Origin: an uncultured Bacteroidales bacterium | Lineage (GTDB): Bacteria; Bacteroidota; Bacteroidia; Bacteroidales; Bacteroidaceae | Assembly (NCBI GenBank): GCA_902775375.1 | Contig: CACYLU010000001.1 | Span: forward strand, 1-64,000 | Direction of reading: 5' to 3' | Length of the DNA: 64,000 nucleotides | Shown here: positions 34,393-44,046 of the stretch, piece after piece | Position numbering within the stretch: position 1 is the stretch's first letter | Layout of the letters: each line of letters opens with the position of its first letter | Translations under genes and position numbers: made by a program | Notes under the pieces: generated by a model | What the model was told of the DNA's origin: nothing | Databases searched by the model: none | Seen by the model: the letters and a program-made list of their open reading frames with translations, nothing else

Positions 34393-35607
34393 TTAGAAAG
34401 AATACATAACTGTTGCATAAGGACGATGGTTCACTATGGCATGAGTGTCTTTCACTTTTCCATATGCATCGTTCGTCCCATAAAAAGCTTTTGTCAGGCT
34501 ATATTCAAAGCCAAATCGCCAATGGAGCATAGTATAACTGAGCAAAGCTGAAATAGTAAACATCTGGCCGATGTTAGTACCTGTTCCAATAATTCCGGTT
34601 ATTGGCTTAGCTGCTCCAAAGTTTTTGATATAACCACCAAAGAAGCCGCCTCGCCACTTACTGCCATATAAGACATTGGCCCAACTCTGCCAAAGGCGCA
34701 AGGGAGCATACTCCTGTTCTCCTGTGACAGGGTTCTTGCTGGTCACGCCATAACCTCCTAATGTATTAGACTGCGTAAAATTTTGATTCAGTATAGTCTT
34801 ACCTGCAATGGTAAACAAGCCTTTGCGATAGCGCCCATAAAGCTGCAAATTGAAAGCACTTACACGCTCATTGACCTTATAACCTTCATCTGACTGCAGA
34901 CGAGGACGGATGGAGGCAAAATGGATGACATAACCCACAGTGGAGCCTTCTGTATTATGAATTTCTGCTTTATGGGAGAACTCAGGGATGCCACTATTGC
35001 GTAAATATTCACGGCTCTTGCCATGTGGCCCTACAGACCCTCCCTGAGCTTGCCAAAGTACGGAAATAGCGACTAGATATTTAGCAGGATCATTATATTG
35101 GATTTTAATTTGCGGCACACGCCCTGTAGGCTGATAAGGAGCGCCCACGTTTAAGCTAATAGTTTCATTGTAGAGCGAATGGCCCATGTCGTGCCCTAAC
35201 TGTCCAATAGAAAGCCACCAATTGTCCCATCTAAACCTCATCACCACATTACGCAAGCGGAGTATTCCGCCAGAGCCGTTCAATGAGCCACGGAAATCCA
35301 CATCAATCTGACCTGATGTCTGCACCTTTCCCCATTTTGGTCCTGTCACTTCCACACCCAACATAGTATGGAAATTAAACAGATTGGCGGAACTGGCTCG
35401 ATTTACATCCTTACCTGTTACGTCAATCTGCCTATCTTTAGGAAAGAGCATCACGAAACCCTCTGAAGATTCTTGCGCTTGCCGGTTTTGGTAATAGAAA
35501 TCATTCCTTACCTGCCCATAAAACCTGAACTTACCTCCAATATCTTGTGCATAAAGTGTACTTGTAAGTAAGAAGAATGATGTCAAAAGAACCCCGTGAT
35601 GTCTCAT
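34393..35607 (-). CDS. outer-membrane beta-barrel protein (porin-like), copy 1
   Basis: The 404-residue paralogue of the next gene downstream has its own signal peptide (MRHHGVLLTSFFLLTSTLYAQ), the same FRFYGQVRNDFYYQNRQ opening, and a terminal ...YATVMYSF. Conserved blocks cover the whole length, so the duplication was of the entire gene, and divergence is substantial. It begins 13 bases after the end of the rubredoxin gene. Inference: an envelope channel expressed with rubredoxin, perhaps under redox or metal control. Confidence 0.78.
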   Translation of the reverse strand: MRHHGVLLTSFFLLTSTLYAQDIGGKFRFYGQVRNDFYYQNRQAQESSEGFVMLFPKDRQIDVTGKDVNRASSANLFNFHTMLGVEVTGPKWGKVQTSGQIDVDFRGSLNGSGGILRLRNVVMRFRWDNWWLSIGQLGHDMGHSLYNETISLNVGAPYQPTGRVPQIKIQYNDPAKYLVAISVLWQAQGGSVGPHGKSREYLRNSGIPEFSHKAEIHNTEGSTVGYVIHFASIRPRLQSDEGYKVNERVSAFNLQLYGRYRKGLFTIAGKTILNQNFTQSNTLGGYGVTSKNPVTGEQEYAPLRLWQSWANVLYGSKWRGGFFGGYIKNFGAAKPITGIIGTGTNIGQMFTISALLSYTMLHWRFGFEYSLTKAFYGTNDAYGKVKDTHAIVNHRPYATVMYSF

Positions 35608-35620
35608 GCAAGAAGACTAA

Positions 35621-35779
35621 TTATGCTTTCTCGAAATCTTCTTTACCTACACCGCACAAAGGGCATACCCAATCTTCTGGCAAATCTTCAAATGCAGTTC
35701 CTGGAGCGATACCGTTATCTGGGTCACCTTTAGCAGGGTCATACTCATATCCGCATACTGAACAAATGTACTTATCCAT
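35621..35779 (-). CDS. rubredoxin
   Basis: This short gene encodes 52 residues: [15 protein letters not shown] at the front and [17 protein letters not shown] at the end. The two CxxC(P/x)CG knuckles (Cys6/Cys9 and Cys39/Cys42) bind one iron. Rubredoxins carry electrons in anaerobe oxidative-stress defence, for example to rubrerythrin. It has its own -7 box (35,832-35,839, minus strand) and precedes the two beta-barrel genes. Confidence 0.95.
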   Translation of the reverse strand: MDKYICSVCGYEYDPAKGDPDNGIAPGTAFEDLPEDWVCPLCGVGKEDFEKA

Positions 35780-35831
35780 AATTCTACAATTTTAAAATGT
35801 TAGTTAAACTCGTTTACTTATCTCATTTTTG

Positions 35832-35839
35832 CAAAGATA
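35832..35839 (-). promoter_or_regulatory. -7 box for rubredoxin
   Basis: On the minus strand the sequence is TATCTTTG, 53 bases before the rubredoxin ATG, with a T-run at the -33 distance. The leader would be about 45 bases long. Confidence 0.5.
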
Positions 35840-35916
35840 GTAATCTTCTTACTAAAATAAAATTATTTATACATTATTCTTTGCCTGTGTGCCAAGAAAT
35901 GTGTAATATTGCCGAC

Positions 35917-36594
35917 ATGAAAATATTGTTAATAGAAGATGATGATGACTTGCGCGAAATTATCGTGCGTTCATTAGAAAAAGAAAGATACGTGGTGGAA
36001 GCTGCCTCCTTTTTGGCCGATGCCCGTGAAAAAGCATTCGTATATCAATACGACTGCATCCTGTTAGATATCATGCTGCCTGATGGGAGTGGACTGGACC
36101 TGCTACGTGAATTATACGAAAAAGGCAAACGCGAGAATGTCATCATCATTTCAGCTAGAGACTCTATCACAGATAAGGTGGAAGGGTTGGATTTGGGCGC
36201 AGATGATTATCTTACCAAGCCCTTTCATTTGGCAGAACTGCATGCTCGAATCAAAAGCCTGTTAAGAAGAAATCAACGCGGCGGCGAGCAACAGATCTCT
36301 TTAGGCAACGTAACAATCTTACCAGATAAGTACGAAGTGTTTGTTGGTGATACGAAGGTTGAACTTGCCCGCAAGGAATATGACATCCTTTTTTATCTCA
36401 TTAATCGTCCTAACAGACTCATTGACAAGACCACGCTGGCAGAAGCCGTATGGGGCGACCATATAGACCAAAGTGATAATTTCGATTTTGTGTACGCCCA
36501 AATGAAGAACCTGCGCAAACAACTTGTTTCAGCAGGTGCTAGTATTGAGATTAAGACTGTGTATGGATTTGGATATAAGTTAACTGTGTCATGA
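35917..36594 (+). CDS. OmpR-family response regulator
   Basis: I use the ATG at 35,917 (225 residues, MKILLIEDDDDL), where the receiver domain begins; the frame extending back to 35,797 runs across the promoter zone. The receiver has acidic pocket residues Asp8-Asp10, phosphoacceptor Asp51 in LLDIMLPDG and Lys in LTKPF. The C-terminal domain is a winged helix (ARKEYDILFYLINRPNRLI...KTVYGFGYKL). It overlaps the histidine kinase by four bases (ATGA). The pair resembles the RprXY class of Bacteroides. Confidence 0.94.
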   Translation: MKILLIEDDDDLREIIVRSLEKERYVVEAASFLADAREKAFVYQYDCILLDIMLPDGSGLDLLRELYEKGKRENVIIISARDSITDKVEGLDLGADDYLTKPFHLAELHARIKSLLRRNQRGGEQQISLGNVTILPDKYEVFVGDTKVELARKEYDILFYLINRPNRLIDKTTLAEAVWGDHIDQSDNFDFVYAQMKNLRKQLVSAGASIEIKTVYGFGYKLTVS

Positions 36595-37859
36595 AACTGC
36601 TACATATTATAAGTATCAGACTTTTGGTTCTCACAGCCCTAGTACTTGCCCTCTGGGCATTCTTCTTTTATCGCAGTATCATGCAAGAAATCAGCAACGA
36701 GGCTGATGAAGCCTTGCGTGAATATGCAGAAAGCATCATAATACAAGAAGAGAATGGCGAGGCCTTACCCACGCGTCCTAGCGGTTCCAACAACCAGTTT
36801 TTTATTAGAGAGGTGACTGAGGAATATGCTATTAGCCATGAAAAGACACGCTTTGAAGACCGTGATATTTATGTTGAAGAAACTAAAGAATATGAGCCAG
36901 CACGAGTCTATACATATATTTATAAAGATACAGACAATAAGTGGCAAGAGATAGAAGTCTCTACTCCCCATGTGGATAAAGAAGACTTGCGCAATGTCAT
37001 TTTTTCATGGCTGGTGTTTTTACTCACTGCCATCATGATAGCTATTGTAGTGGTCAATATATGGGTAGTGCGTTATAGCATGAGGCCACTCCACAATCTG
37101 TTAAAATGGTTGGAAAGTTATCGTTTAGGCAAAGAAAACAAGCCATTAGATAACCCTACAAATATATCAGAATTTGTGAAACTCAACGAAACTGTGGCTG
37201 AGAGTATGTCTCGCAGTGAACAGCTCTTTGAACAACAGAAGCAATTCATAGGCAATGCCGCACATGAACTTCAGACACCTATAGCTATTTGTCAGAATAG
37301 GCTTGAAATGATGTTAGACGATGATACACTAAAAGAACAACAGATTGAGGAACTGGGCAAAACATTACAGACACTTGGTAACTTATCACGTTTGAACCGT
37401 TCATTGTTGTTGCTGAGTAAGATTGAAAACGGCCAGTTCAACGATACCAAGCGCATTGATCTTTCAGAACAGCTAACGCAATTGTTAACTGACTATAAGG
37501 AAGTATATACCCATAAAAATATAGCCGTAGACATGCAGATAAAAGAGCCTTTTATCGTAAAGATGGATGAATCTTTATCTTCAATTCTGCTATCCAACCT
37601 ACTGAAAAACGCATATATACACAATATTGATGGTGGGAAAATCAGTATCAATATGAGCAGAAATGAGTTACGCATATCAAATACTGGTTCATACGTGCCG
37701 TTAGATGAGAAGAAGGTGTTCAACCGTTTCTATACATCTGGCAAAAAATCATCGACTGGATTAGGTTTATCTATTGTAAAAGCTATTTGCGCCCAATATA
37801 ACCTGTATATACGTTACCGTTTTGGTGAAGGACGACATCACTTTATAGTTAGAGCATAG
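36591..37859 (+). CDS. sensor histidine kinase, partner of the OmpR-type regulator
   Basis: The 422-residue protein has two membrane helices (about 6-28 and 137-159) around a short periplasmic domain. The dimerisation box NAAHELQTPIAI carries His225, and the ATPase domain has N box LLKNAYIHN and G box TGLGLSIV. The G1 motif is not of the standard DxGxG form (ISNTGSYVP), which is common in RprX-like kinases. It is translationally coupled to the regulator. Confidence 0.92.
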   Translation: MKLLHIISIRLLVLTALVLALWAFFFYRSIMQEISNEADEALREYAESIIIQEENGEALPTRPSGSNNQFFIREVTEEYAISHEKTRFEDRDIYVEETKEYEPARVYTYIYKDTDNKWQEIEVSTPHVDKEDLRNVIFSWLVFLLTAIMIAIVVVNIWVVRYSMRPLHNLLKWLESYRLGKENKPLDNPTNISEFVKLNETVAESMSRSEQLFEQQKQFIGNAAHELQTPIAICQNRLEMMLDDDTLKEQQIEELGKTLQTLGNLSRLNRSLLLLSKIENGQFNDTKRIDLSEQLTQLLTDYKEVYTHKNIAVDMQIKEPFIVKMDESLSSILLSNLLKNAYIHNIDGGKISINMSRNELRISNTGSYVPLDEKKVFNRFYTSGKKSSTGLGLSIVKAICAQYNLYIRYRFGEGRHHFIVRA

Positions 37860-37961
37860 AAACAAGGATTAAGAATTAAAATCTTTATTTTAAAATCGCA
37901 TTTCAGATTCTTTTCAGATTCATTACCGACTTTTGTCATCGAAAACCAATAATGATGACAA

Positions 37962-39656
37962 ATGTTAGAAACAAATGATTATGTTTTGATAGGCTCCAAG
38001 ATATTGGGAGCCTTGTCTTTACTCATATTCGGCATGAAGATTATGAGCGAGGCCCTTCAAAAGATGGCAGGACCTCAATTAAGACATGTATTGGGAGCCA
38101 TGACCACTAATCGGTGGACAGGCTTGCTTACTGGTATGTTTATCACAGTGGCTGTGCAATCATCTTCCGCCACCACCGTCATGACCGTCTCTTTTGTCAA
38201 CGCGGGACTCCTCACATTGGCTCAAGCCATTTCAGTGATTATGGGTGCCAATATAGGCACCACACTCACGGCATGGATTATGTCAGCTGGTTTCTCTATG
38301 AACATCACTGATTTCGTATGGCCAGCTTTCCTCGTGGGAATGATGCTGATGATCTACTGGAGAAAATACCGCTACATGGGCGACTTCCTTTTTGGTGTGG
38401 CTTTCATGTTCTTCTCGCTTGGTATGTTAAGTGTGGCAGGCAAGGAGATGGACTTAGGTCATAATGAAACGCTCATTAACTTCTTCTCTTCGTTCAACAC
38501 CAACAGCTATAGCAGCATCATCCTATTTTTATTAATAGGTACTATACTGACCTGTATCGTCCAATCTTCTGCAGCCTTGATGGCCATTACAATGGTGCTC
38601 TGTTCAAGTGGCGTTCTGCCCATCTATTTAGGTGTTGCTCTTGTAATGGGCGAAAATATAGGCACCACGATGACTGCCAACTTAGCTGCTATTACTGGAA
38701 ATACACAGGCTCGAAGAGCAGCCTTGGCACACCTGGTGTTCAACGTCATTGGTGTAATATGGGTACTTGCTGTATTTTACCCGTTTGTAAATCTTGCATG
38801 CAGCATCGTAGGTCTTGATCCAACATCTTCATCATATGACGTTACCAAACTTTCATTCTCATTGGCAGCATTCCATACAATGTTTAACATCACCAACACA
38901 CTGTTACTCATATGGTTTGTGCCACAGATAGAAAAACTTGTATGCTGGATTATCAAGTCACGGCACAGTGAAGAGGAAGAAGAATTCCATTTGAAGTATA
39001 TCCAAGCAGGCCTGATGAAAACTCCAGAGCTATCTGTGATGGAAGCTCAAAGGGAAATCCTGCTCTTTGCCGAACGAATGCAACGAATGTTCGGTATGGT
39101 GTGTGAACTGATAGGAGAGAAAGACGAAGAGAAATCAGTCAAACTCTACTCACGAATTGAAAAGTATGAGAATATCAGCGACAACATTGAACAAGAGATT
39201 GCCAAATACCTAGAGAACGTAAGTAATGCTCACCTGAGCGATGAAACTAAAGCCCAGATCAGGGCAATGATGCGAGAGATTGGAGAGTTGGAAAGTGTGG
39301 GTGATGCTTGCTACAACATGGCTAGAGTGATCAAGAGAAAGCAAAACAACAAAGAGCACTTTACGGAAATGCAAAAGCAGCACATCAACGGTATGACAGG
39401 ATTACTCGACATGGCTTTGAACCAGATGGTGACTGTCATGAAAGAAGGGAAGGGGGCCCTGAATATCAACCGAGTTATCAATCTGGAAAACGAAATAAAT
39501 AACTATCGCGACTTATTGAAAAACAACAATATCACAGACTTGAATGAACACCGATATAGCTACACACTGGGCAGCATGTACACAGACATCATTAATGAAT
39601 GTGAGAGATTAGGCGATTATGTGGTAAATGTTGTCGAGGCAAGAATTGGGAAATAA
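37962..39656 (+). CDS. Na+/phosphate cotransporter family protein with PhoU-like tail
   Basis: The 564-residue protein has two repeated membrane modules: the N-terminal half contains QSSSATTVM and ANIGTTLTAW, and the second contains QSSAALMAI and ENIGTTMTAN, which is the NptA/YjbB hallmark. From about residue 360, a soluble helical PhoU-like domain follows. Such proteins move phosphate with sodium and may export it. It lies about 100 bases after the two-component genes in the same direction, so it could be one of their targets. Confidence 0.92.
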   Translation: MLETNDYVLIGSKILGALSLLIFGMKIMSEALQKMAGPQLRHVLGAMTTNRWTGLLTGMFITVAVQSSSATTVMTVSFVNAGLLTLAQAISVIMGANIGTTLTAWIMSAGFSMNITDFVWPAFLVGMMLMIYWRKYRYMGDFLFGVAFMFFSLGMLSVAGKEMDLGHNETLINFFSSFNTNSYSSIILFLLIGTILTCIVQSSAALMAITMVLCSSGVLPIYLGVALVMGENIGTTMTANLAAITGNTQARRAALAHLVFNVIGVIWVLAVFYPFVNLACSIVGLDPTSSSYDVTKLSFSLAAFHTMFNITNTLLLIWFVPQIEKLVCWIIKSRHSEEEEEFHLKYIQAGLMKTPELSVMEAQREILLFAERMQRMFGMVCELIGEKDEEKSVKLYSRIEKYENISDNIEQEIAKYLENVSNAHLSDETKAQIRAMMREIGELESVGDACYNMARVIKRKQNNKEHFTEMQKQHINGMTGLLDMALNQMVTVMKEGKGALNINRVINLENEINNYRDLLKNNNITDLNEHRYSYTLGSMYTDIINECERLGDYVVNVVEARIGK

Positions 39657-39677
39657 AAGATTAATTATGTATTTTTG
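39646..39677 (+). promoter_or_regulatory. promoter of the Ca2+ ATPase gene
   Basis: TTGG at 39,646-39,649 and TATTTTTG at 39,670-39,677 are separated by 20 bases and match the -33/-7 pattern, 30 bases before the ATG. The -33 box lies inside the end of the preceding gene. Confidence 0.5.
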
Positions 39678-39706
39678 TGGCGAATTATTTTCGCTGAAGA
39701 AACAAC

Positions 39707-42385
39707 ATGACAGAAAATAACCATATATTGACAGGTCTTTCCGACCAAGAGGTAAAACAGAGCCGTGAGGCTCATGGCATCAATGTGCTTACCCCCCCTA
39801 AGCGCAAACCCATGTGGATGCTCTATCTGGAGAAATTTGAAGATCCGGTAATTCGCATTTTGCTTGTAGCAGCATGTTTCTCATTGATTATCTCCATCTT
39901 TGAAAATGAATATGCTGAAACAATAGGTATCATAGCAGCCATCTTGCTGGCAACTGGCGTTGGATTTCTATTCGAATATGATGCCAACCGCAAGTTTGAT
40001 ATGCTCAATACCGTGAATGATGACAATGCCGTCAGAGTGATCCGCAATGGTCATGTGTGTGAAATTCCTCGCAAAGACGTTGTGGTAGGCGATATAGTTC
40101 TACTGGAAACTGGAGAGGAGGTGCCTGCTGATGGCGAACTCTTGGAAGCTTTATCGCTGTTGGTAAACGAGTCATCGCTTACTGGTGAACCTTCTGCTTC
40201 AAAAACTACTGATGAGGCTCATTTTCACAAAGACGCCACTTATGCTGATAACATGGTGATGCGTGGCACCACAGTGCTTGATGGACACGGCATGATGAAA
40301 GTCCTTTCCGTAGGCGATGCTACAGAAATTGGCAAGGTAGCACGCCAAAGCTCGGAAGAGACCCATGAAGAAACGCCTTTGAACCAACAATTAGACAAGT
40401 TGGCCAAACTGATAGGCAATGTGGGCTTCACAGTGGCAGGACTGGCTTTCATCATCTTCTTCATCAAAGAAGTATTGCTGGTATATGATTTTGGAAGTCT
40501 GCACACTTTTGATGACTGGCTCGACCCAATAAAAGAAACTTTGCAGATATTCATGATGGCAGTCACGTTGATTGTAATGGCTGTACCCGAAGGCTTGCCC
40601 ATGAGTGTGACACTGAGCCTGGCGCTGAATATGCGACGCATGCTTACTACCAACAATCTGGTCAGAAAGATGCACGCTTGCGAAACGATGGGTGCCATCA
40701 ATGTAATTTGCACAGACAAGACAGGCACCTTGACGCAAAATCAAATGCAGGTGCAAGAAGTTTGTTTCTGGGGTTTGCAAAACGAGAACAAACTAAGTGG
40801 CAACGAAGTAAGTGCTTTGGTAAAAGAAGGTATTAGTGCCAATTCTACATCTTTCTTGGAGATTCCTGACAATGGTGGCAAGCCAACAGGCATTGGCAAC
40901 CCTACTGAGGCAGCCTTGCTCTTGTGGCTCCATTCACAAGGCATCGACTACCTGAGGTTGAGACAAGATGCTGAAGTGATTGACCAACTGGCTTTCTCTA
41001 CCGAACGCAAATACATGGCCACTTTAGTACATTCTGCTTTGTTAGGAAAAGACATCCTTTATATAAAAGGGGCGCCAGAGATTGTGGCTGGCATGTGCTC
41101 ACAAGTAGTTACTGTTAAAGGCATGGAACCTATCACCAACTATCAGCAAACCATCGAGCAAAACCTTTTAACCTATCAGAACCAAGGTATGCGAACTTTA
41201 GGGTTTGCCTACATGGAGGTTGATGATAGTCAATCGTCATTAGTCAATCTCAAATTAGAAAATGCTGTTTTCCTGGGCTATGTGGCCATTAGCGACCCTG
41301 TTCGTCACGATGTGCCTGCGGCTGTACGCCGTTGTCAAGAGGCAGGCATACAAGTAAAGATTGTTACAGGTGATACCCCTGCTACAGCTACAGAGATTGG
41401 ACGTCAGATTGGTCTTTGGACTGACAAAGACACTGACCACAACCGCATCACTGGCACTGACTTTGCCGCATTAAGCGACGAAGAGGCATTGGACAGGGTA
41501 CTCGACATAAAAATCATGTCGCGCGCACGACCTACTGACAAGCAACGACTTGTGCAACTCTTACAGAAAAGAGGCGCAGTAGTGGCAGTTACAGGCGATG
41601 GCACCAACGATGCTCCAGCTCTTAATTATGCACAGGTAGGACTGTCAATGGGCGATGGCACCTCTGTGGCCAAGGAAGCATCAGATATCACCTTATTAGA
41701 CAATTCTTTCAACAGCATTGGTACTGCCGTGATGTGGGGACGATCGCTCTATCGAAACATTCAGCGTTTCATTCTCTTCCAACTCACCATCAACGTGGCA
41801 GCACTGCTCATCGTACTTATTGGTGCATTCTTAGGGACCGAACTTCCCTTGACTGTGACACAGATACTATGGGTGAACCTCATCATGGACACTTTTGCAG
41901 CTTTGGCTTTGGCATCCATCCCACCTAGTGAGAGCGTGATGCAGGAGAAGCCTAGAAAGCCTGACGATTTCATTATTACCCATGGCATGAGACACTTTAT
42001 CTTGGGCTACGGAGTTACTTTTGTAGTGGTGCTGATAGGATTGCTTTATATGTATAACCACAGCCCTGAAGGTATGACGCTGCACAGGCTCACCATATTC
42101 TTCACTGTATTCGTGATGCTTCAGTTCTGGAACTTATTTAATGCCAAGACATTCGGGTCGGAAGATTCAGCCTTCAACAATCTGGAACATTCTTATGGTC
42201 TGTTGCTTGTGGCATTGCTGATATTCATAGGTCAGTTGCTAATCGTGCAGATTGGGGGAGATGTATTCCGCACTGAACCTCTTAGCATAACCGAATGGCT
42301 CATCATTATAGGTTCCACCTCATGTGTGCTCTGGATAGGAGAAATAGAGCGACTGATCAGGAGGATGAAGAAGTTAAAAAGTTAA
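39707..42385 (+). CDS. calcium-translocating P-type ATPase
   Basis: The 892-residue P2-type pump has an N-terminal actuator with TGEP in NESSLTGEPSA, the phosphorylation motif CTDKTGTLTQNQ with Asp337, the KGAPE nucleotide-binding motif and the GDGTNDAPAL hinge. About ten membrane helices are present, including VMAVPEGLP in M4 and NLIMDTFAALALA in M6, whose Asn and Asp ligate calcium. The type is PMCA-like. It exports Ca2+ at the expense of ATP. It is followed 13 bases later by ribF. Confidence 0.94.
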   Translation: MTENNHILTGLSDQEVKQSREAHGINVLTPPKRKPMWMLYLEKFEDPVIRILLVAACFSLIISIFENEYAETIGIIAAILLATGVGFLFEYDANRKFDMLNTVNDDNAVRVIRNGHVCEIPRKDVVVGDIVLLETGEEVPADGELLEALSLLVNESSLTGEPSASKTTDEAHFHKDATYADNMVMRGTTVLDGHGMMKVLSVGDATEIGKVARQSSEETHEETPLNQQLDKLAKLIGNVGFTVAGLAFIIFFIKEVLLVYDFGSLHTFDDWLDPIKETLQIFMMAVTLIVMAVPEGLPMSVTLSLALNMRRMLTTNNLVRKMHACETMGAINVICTDKTGTLTQNQMQVQEVCFWGLQNENKLSGNEVSALVKEGISANSTSFLEIPDNGGKPTGIGNPTEAALLLWLHSQGIDYLRLRQDAEVIDQLAFSTERKYMATLVHSALLGKDILYIKGAPEIVAGMCSQVVTVKGMEPITNYQQTIEQNLLTYQNQGMRTLGFAYMEVDDSQSSLVNLKLENAVFLGYVAISDPVRHDVPAAVRRCQEAGIQVKIVTGDTPATATEIGRQIGLWTDKDTDHNRITGTDFAALSDEEALDRVLDIKIMSRARPTDKQRLVQLLQKRGAVVAVTGDGTNDAPALNYAQVGLSMGDGTSVAKEASDITLLDNSFNSIGTAVMWGRSLYRNIQRFILFQLTINVAALLIVLIGAFLGTELPLTVTQILWVNLIMDTFAALALASIPPSESVMQEKPRKPDDFIITHGMRHFILGYGVTFVVVLIGLLYMYNHSPEGMTLHRLTIFFTVFVMLQFWNLFNAKTFGSEDSAFNNLEHSYGLLLVALLIFIGQLLIVQIGGDVFRTEPLSITEWLIIIGSTSCVLWIGEIERLIRRMKKLKS

Positions 42386-42398
42386 CAAGAAATAGATA

Positions 42399-43289
42399 AT
42401 GGTCAATGATCAGTGCAATAAGGTAGCAACTATCGGTTTTTTCGATGGAGTGCATAGAGGTCACCAGCATCTGCTAAGGCAGGTACTGGAGGTTGCGCAT
42501 CAACGCCACATGGCATCTTTGGTGGTTACCTTCTTCCAGCAGCCACGACATGTGGTGACGCATGAGACTGATCGTTTCTTCTTACTCACTACCACTAACG
42601 AGAAACTACACTTGCTGCAACAAGCAGGCATTGACCATTGTGAGGTGATGGAATTCACGCCGGAACTGGCATTAATGACAGCTCATGATTTTATGCAGTT
42701 GCTGCATGACAAATATGGTGTGTCAGCACTCGTCATTGGTTATGACCACCGTTTCGGACATAACCGTTCAGAAGGCTTCGATGACTATGTGCGCTATGGT
42801 AAGCAATTGGGTATTGAGGTATTGCAAGCCACACAATTTCCTGCCGTGAGTTCTACTAAAATCAGAGAACTGCTACTGGAAGGCGACTTAGAAGCTGCCA
42901 ACCAAATCTTGGGCTATCGCTACATGCTAGAAGGCCAAGTGGTGAATGGCTTCCACATAGGTCATACAATGGGATTTCCTACTGCAAATCTGCAAGTGGC
43001 TCCTGAAAAGCTGATACCTGCTGATGGTGTCTATGCCGTAATGGTAGAACTGGATGGAGAGCAACACCAGGGTATGCTTAATATTGGCACTCGTCCCACA
43101 TTGGCAAACAGCGACGAACGTAGCATTGAAGTACATATCTTCGACTTTCATGATAATATCTACGATAAAGAGTTGCGGCTCTCTTTGGTGAAACGCACTC
43201 GAGGCGAGGTAAAGTTTGCTTCTAAAGAGCAATTGATATTACAACTGCAGCAAGATGCCGCAGAAATCAAAACCATTCTAGGATCATGA
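42399..43289 (+). CDS. ribF: bifunctional riboflavin kinase / FAD synthetase
   Basis: The 296-residue protein has the nucleotidyltransferase half (GFFDGVHRGHQHLLRQ, ISSTKIRELL-like VSSTKIRELLLEGD) and the flavokinase half (GFPTANLQ, ADGVYAVMVELDG, GTRPTLAN). It makes FMN and FAD. Its start codes for a short front (MVNDQCNKVATIG). It overlaps the CPBP protease gene by four bases. Confidence 0.94.
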   Translation: MVNDQCNKVATIGFFDGVHRGHQHLLRQVLEVAHQRHMASLVVTFFQQPRHVVTHETDRFFLLTTTNEKLHLLQQAGIDHCEVMEFTPELALMTAHDFMQLLHDKYGVSALVIGYDHRFGHNRSEGFDDYVRYGKQLGIEVLQATQFPAVSSTKIRELLLEGDLEAANQILGYRYMLEGQVVNGFHIGHTMGFPTANLQVAPEKLIPADGVYAVMVELDGEQHQGMLNIGTRPTLANSDERSIEVHIFDFHDNIYDKELRLSLVKRTRGEVKFASKEQLILQLQQDAAEIKTILGS

Positions 43290-44020
43290 AGAAATCTATC
43301 TTATTAGTGCTGTTGTACCTGTTGATACAAACTATAGCAGGTGGCATCTTGGCCTTGTTAATCACTCAATGGTGGGGAGCAAGTGTGGAATTTGCGATGG
43401 TGGTAGCATTGTTAGCTGCAGACATTATCATGGCAGGTATTCTCATCCAGAAAGGATATGTATCTGATAAAAGGCTGGTACATCCCACCACAGCTTCTTT
43501 CATAGGTTGGACGCTTGTGGCAGGCATCTCAGCTATATTCATCTCTGACTTCATTGCTTCTTTGACAGATTTCTTGCCCAACTGGCTAGAAAGCACATTT
43601 TCAAATATAGAAGGATCTTGGTTAGGTGTTTTAGCCATAGCCATCATAGGACCTGTGTTAGAGGAAATGCTATTTCGTGGAGCCGTCACGACAGAACTTT
43701 TGAAGAATTACAGCCCTGAGAAAGCCATTCTTTTTTCGGCACTTATCTTCGGCATCTTCCACATCAATCCTGCTCAAGTACTGAATGCCTTCTTGCTGGG
43801 CTTATTGTTAGCTTGGCTTTTCTATAAGACCCGCAGTCTGATACCAGGCATCCTTATTCATATCCTCAACAACAGCTTGTCAGTTTATTTCACACAGACA
43901 TTTCCTGAGGCCAATACGTTGAGTGATATTATTGGGAATCAACCCTACTACATTAGCCTCATCTTAGCCATAGTACTGTTGGTTGTTTCCGTTTGGAGTT
44001 TAGATAAAAAGAAGGGATAA
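43286..44020 (+). CDS. CPBP-family intramembrane metalloprotease
   Basis: The 244-residue multi-spanning protein has the three Abi/CaaX-protease-like motifs: EEMLFRG (EExxxR) near residue 128, FGIFHIN (FxxxH) near 153 and HILNNSL (HxxxN) near 193. Members cleave prenylated or peptide substrates, and some act in bacteriocin immunity. The target here is unknown. It is coupled to ribF. Confidence 0.9.
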   Translation: MKKSILLVLLYLLIQTIAGGILALLITQWWGASVEFAMVVALLAADIIMAGILIQKGYVSDKRLVHPTTASFIGWTLVAGISAIFISDFIASLTDFLPNWLESTFSNIEGSWLGVLAIAIIGPVLEEMLFRGAVTTELLKNYSPEKAILFSALIFGIFHINPAQVLNAFLLGLLLAWLFYKTRSLIPGILIHILNNSLSVYFTQTFPEANTLSDIIGNQPYYISLILAIVLLVVSVWSLDKKKG

Positions 44021-44042
44021 CTATCGTTACCCCTTCCTTTTA
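44009..44042. terminator. hairpin overlapping the CPBP stop codon
   Basis: AAAAGAAGGGATAAC (44,009-44,023) pairs, with one bulge or mismatch, with GTTACCCCTTCCTTTT (about 44,027-44,042). It lies between convergent genes. Confidence 0.6.
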
Positions 44043-44046
44043 ACAT

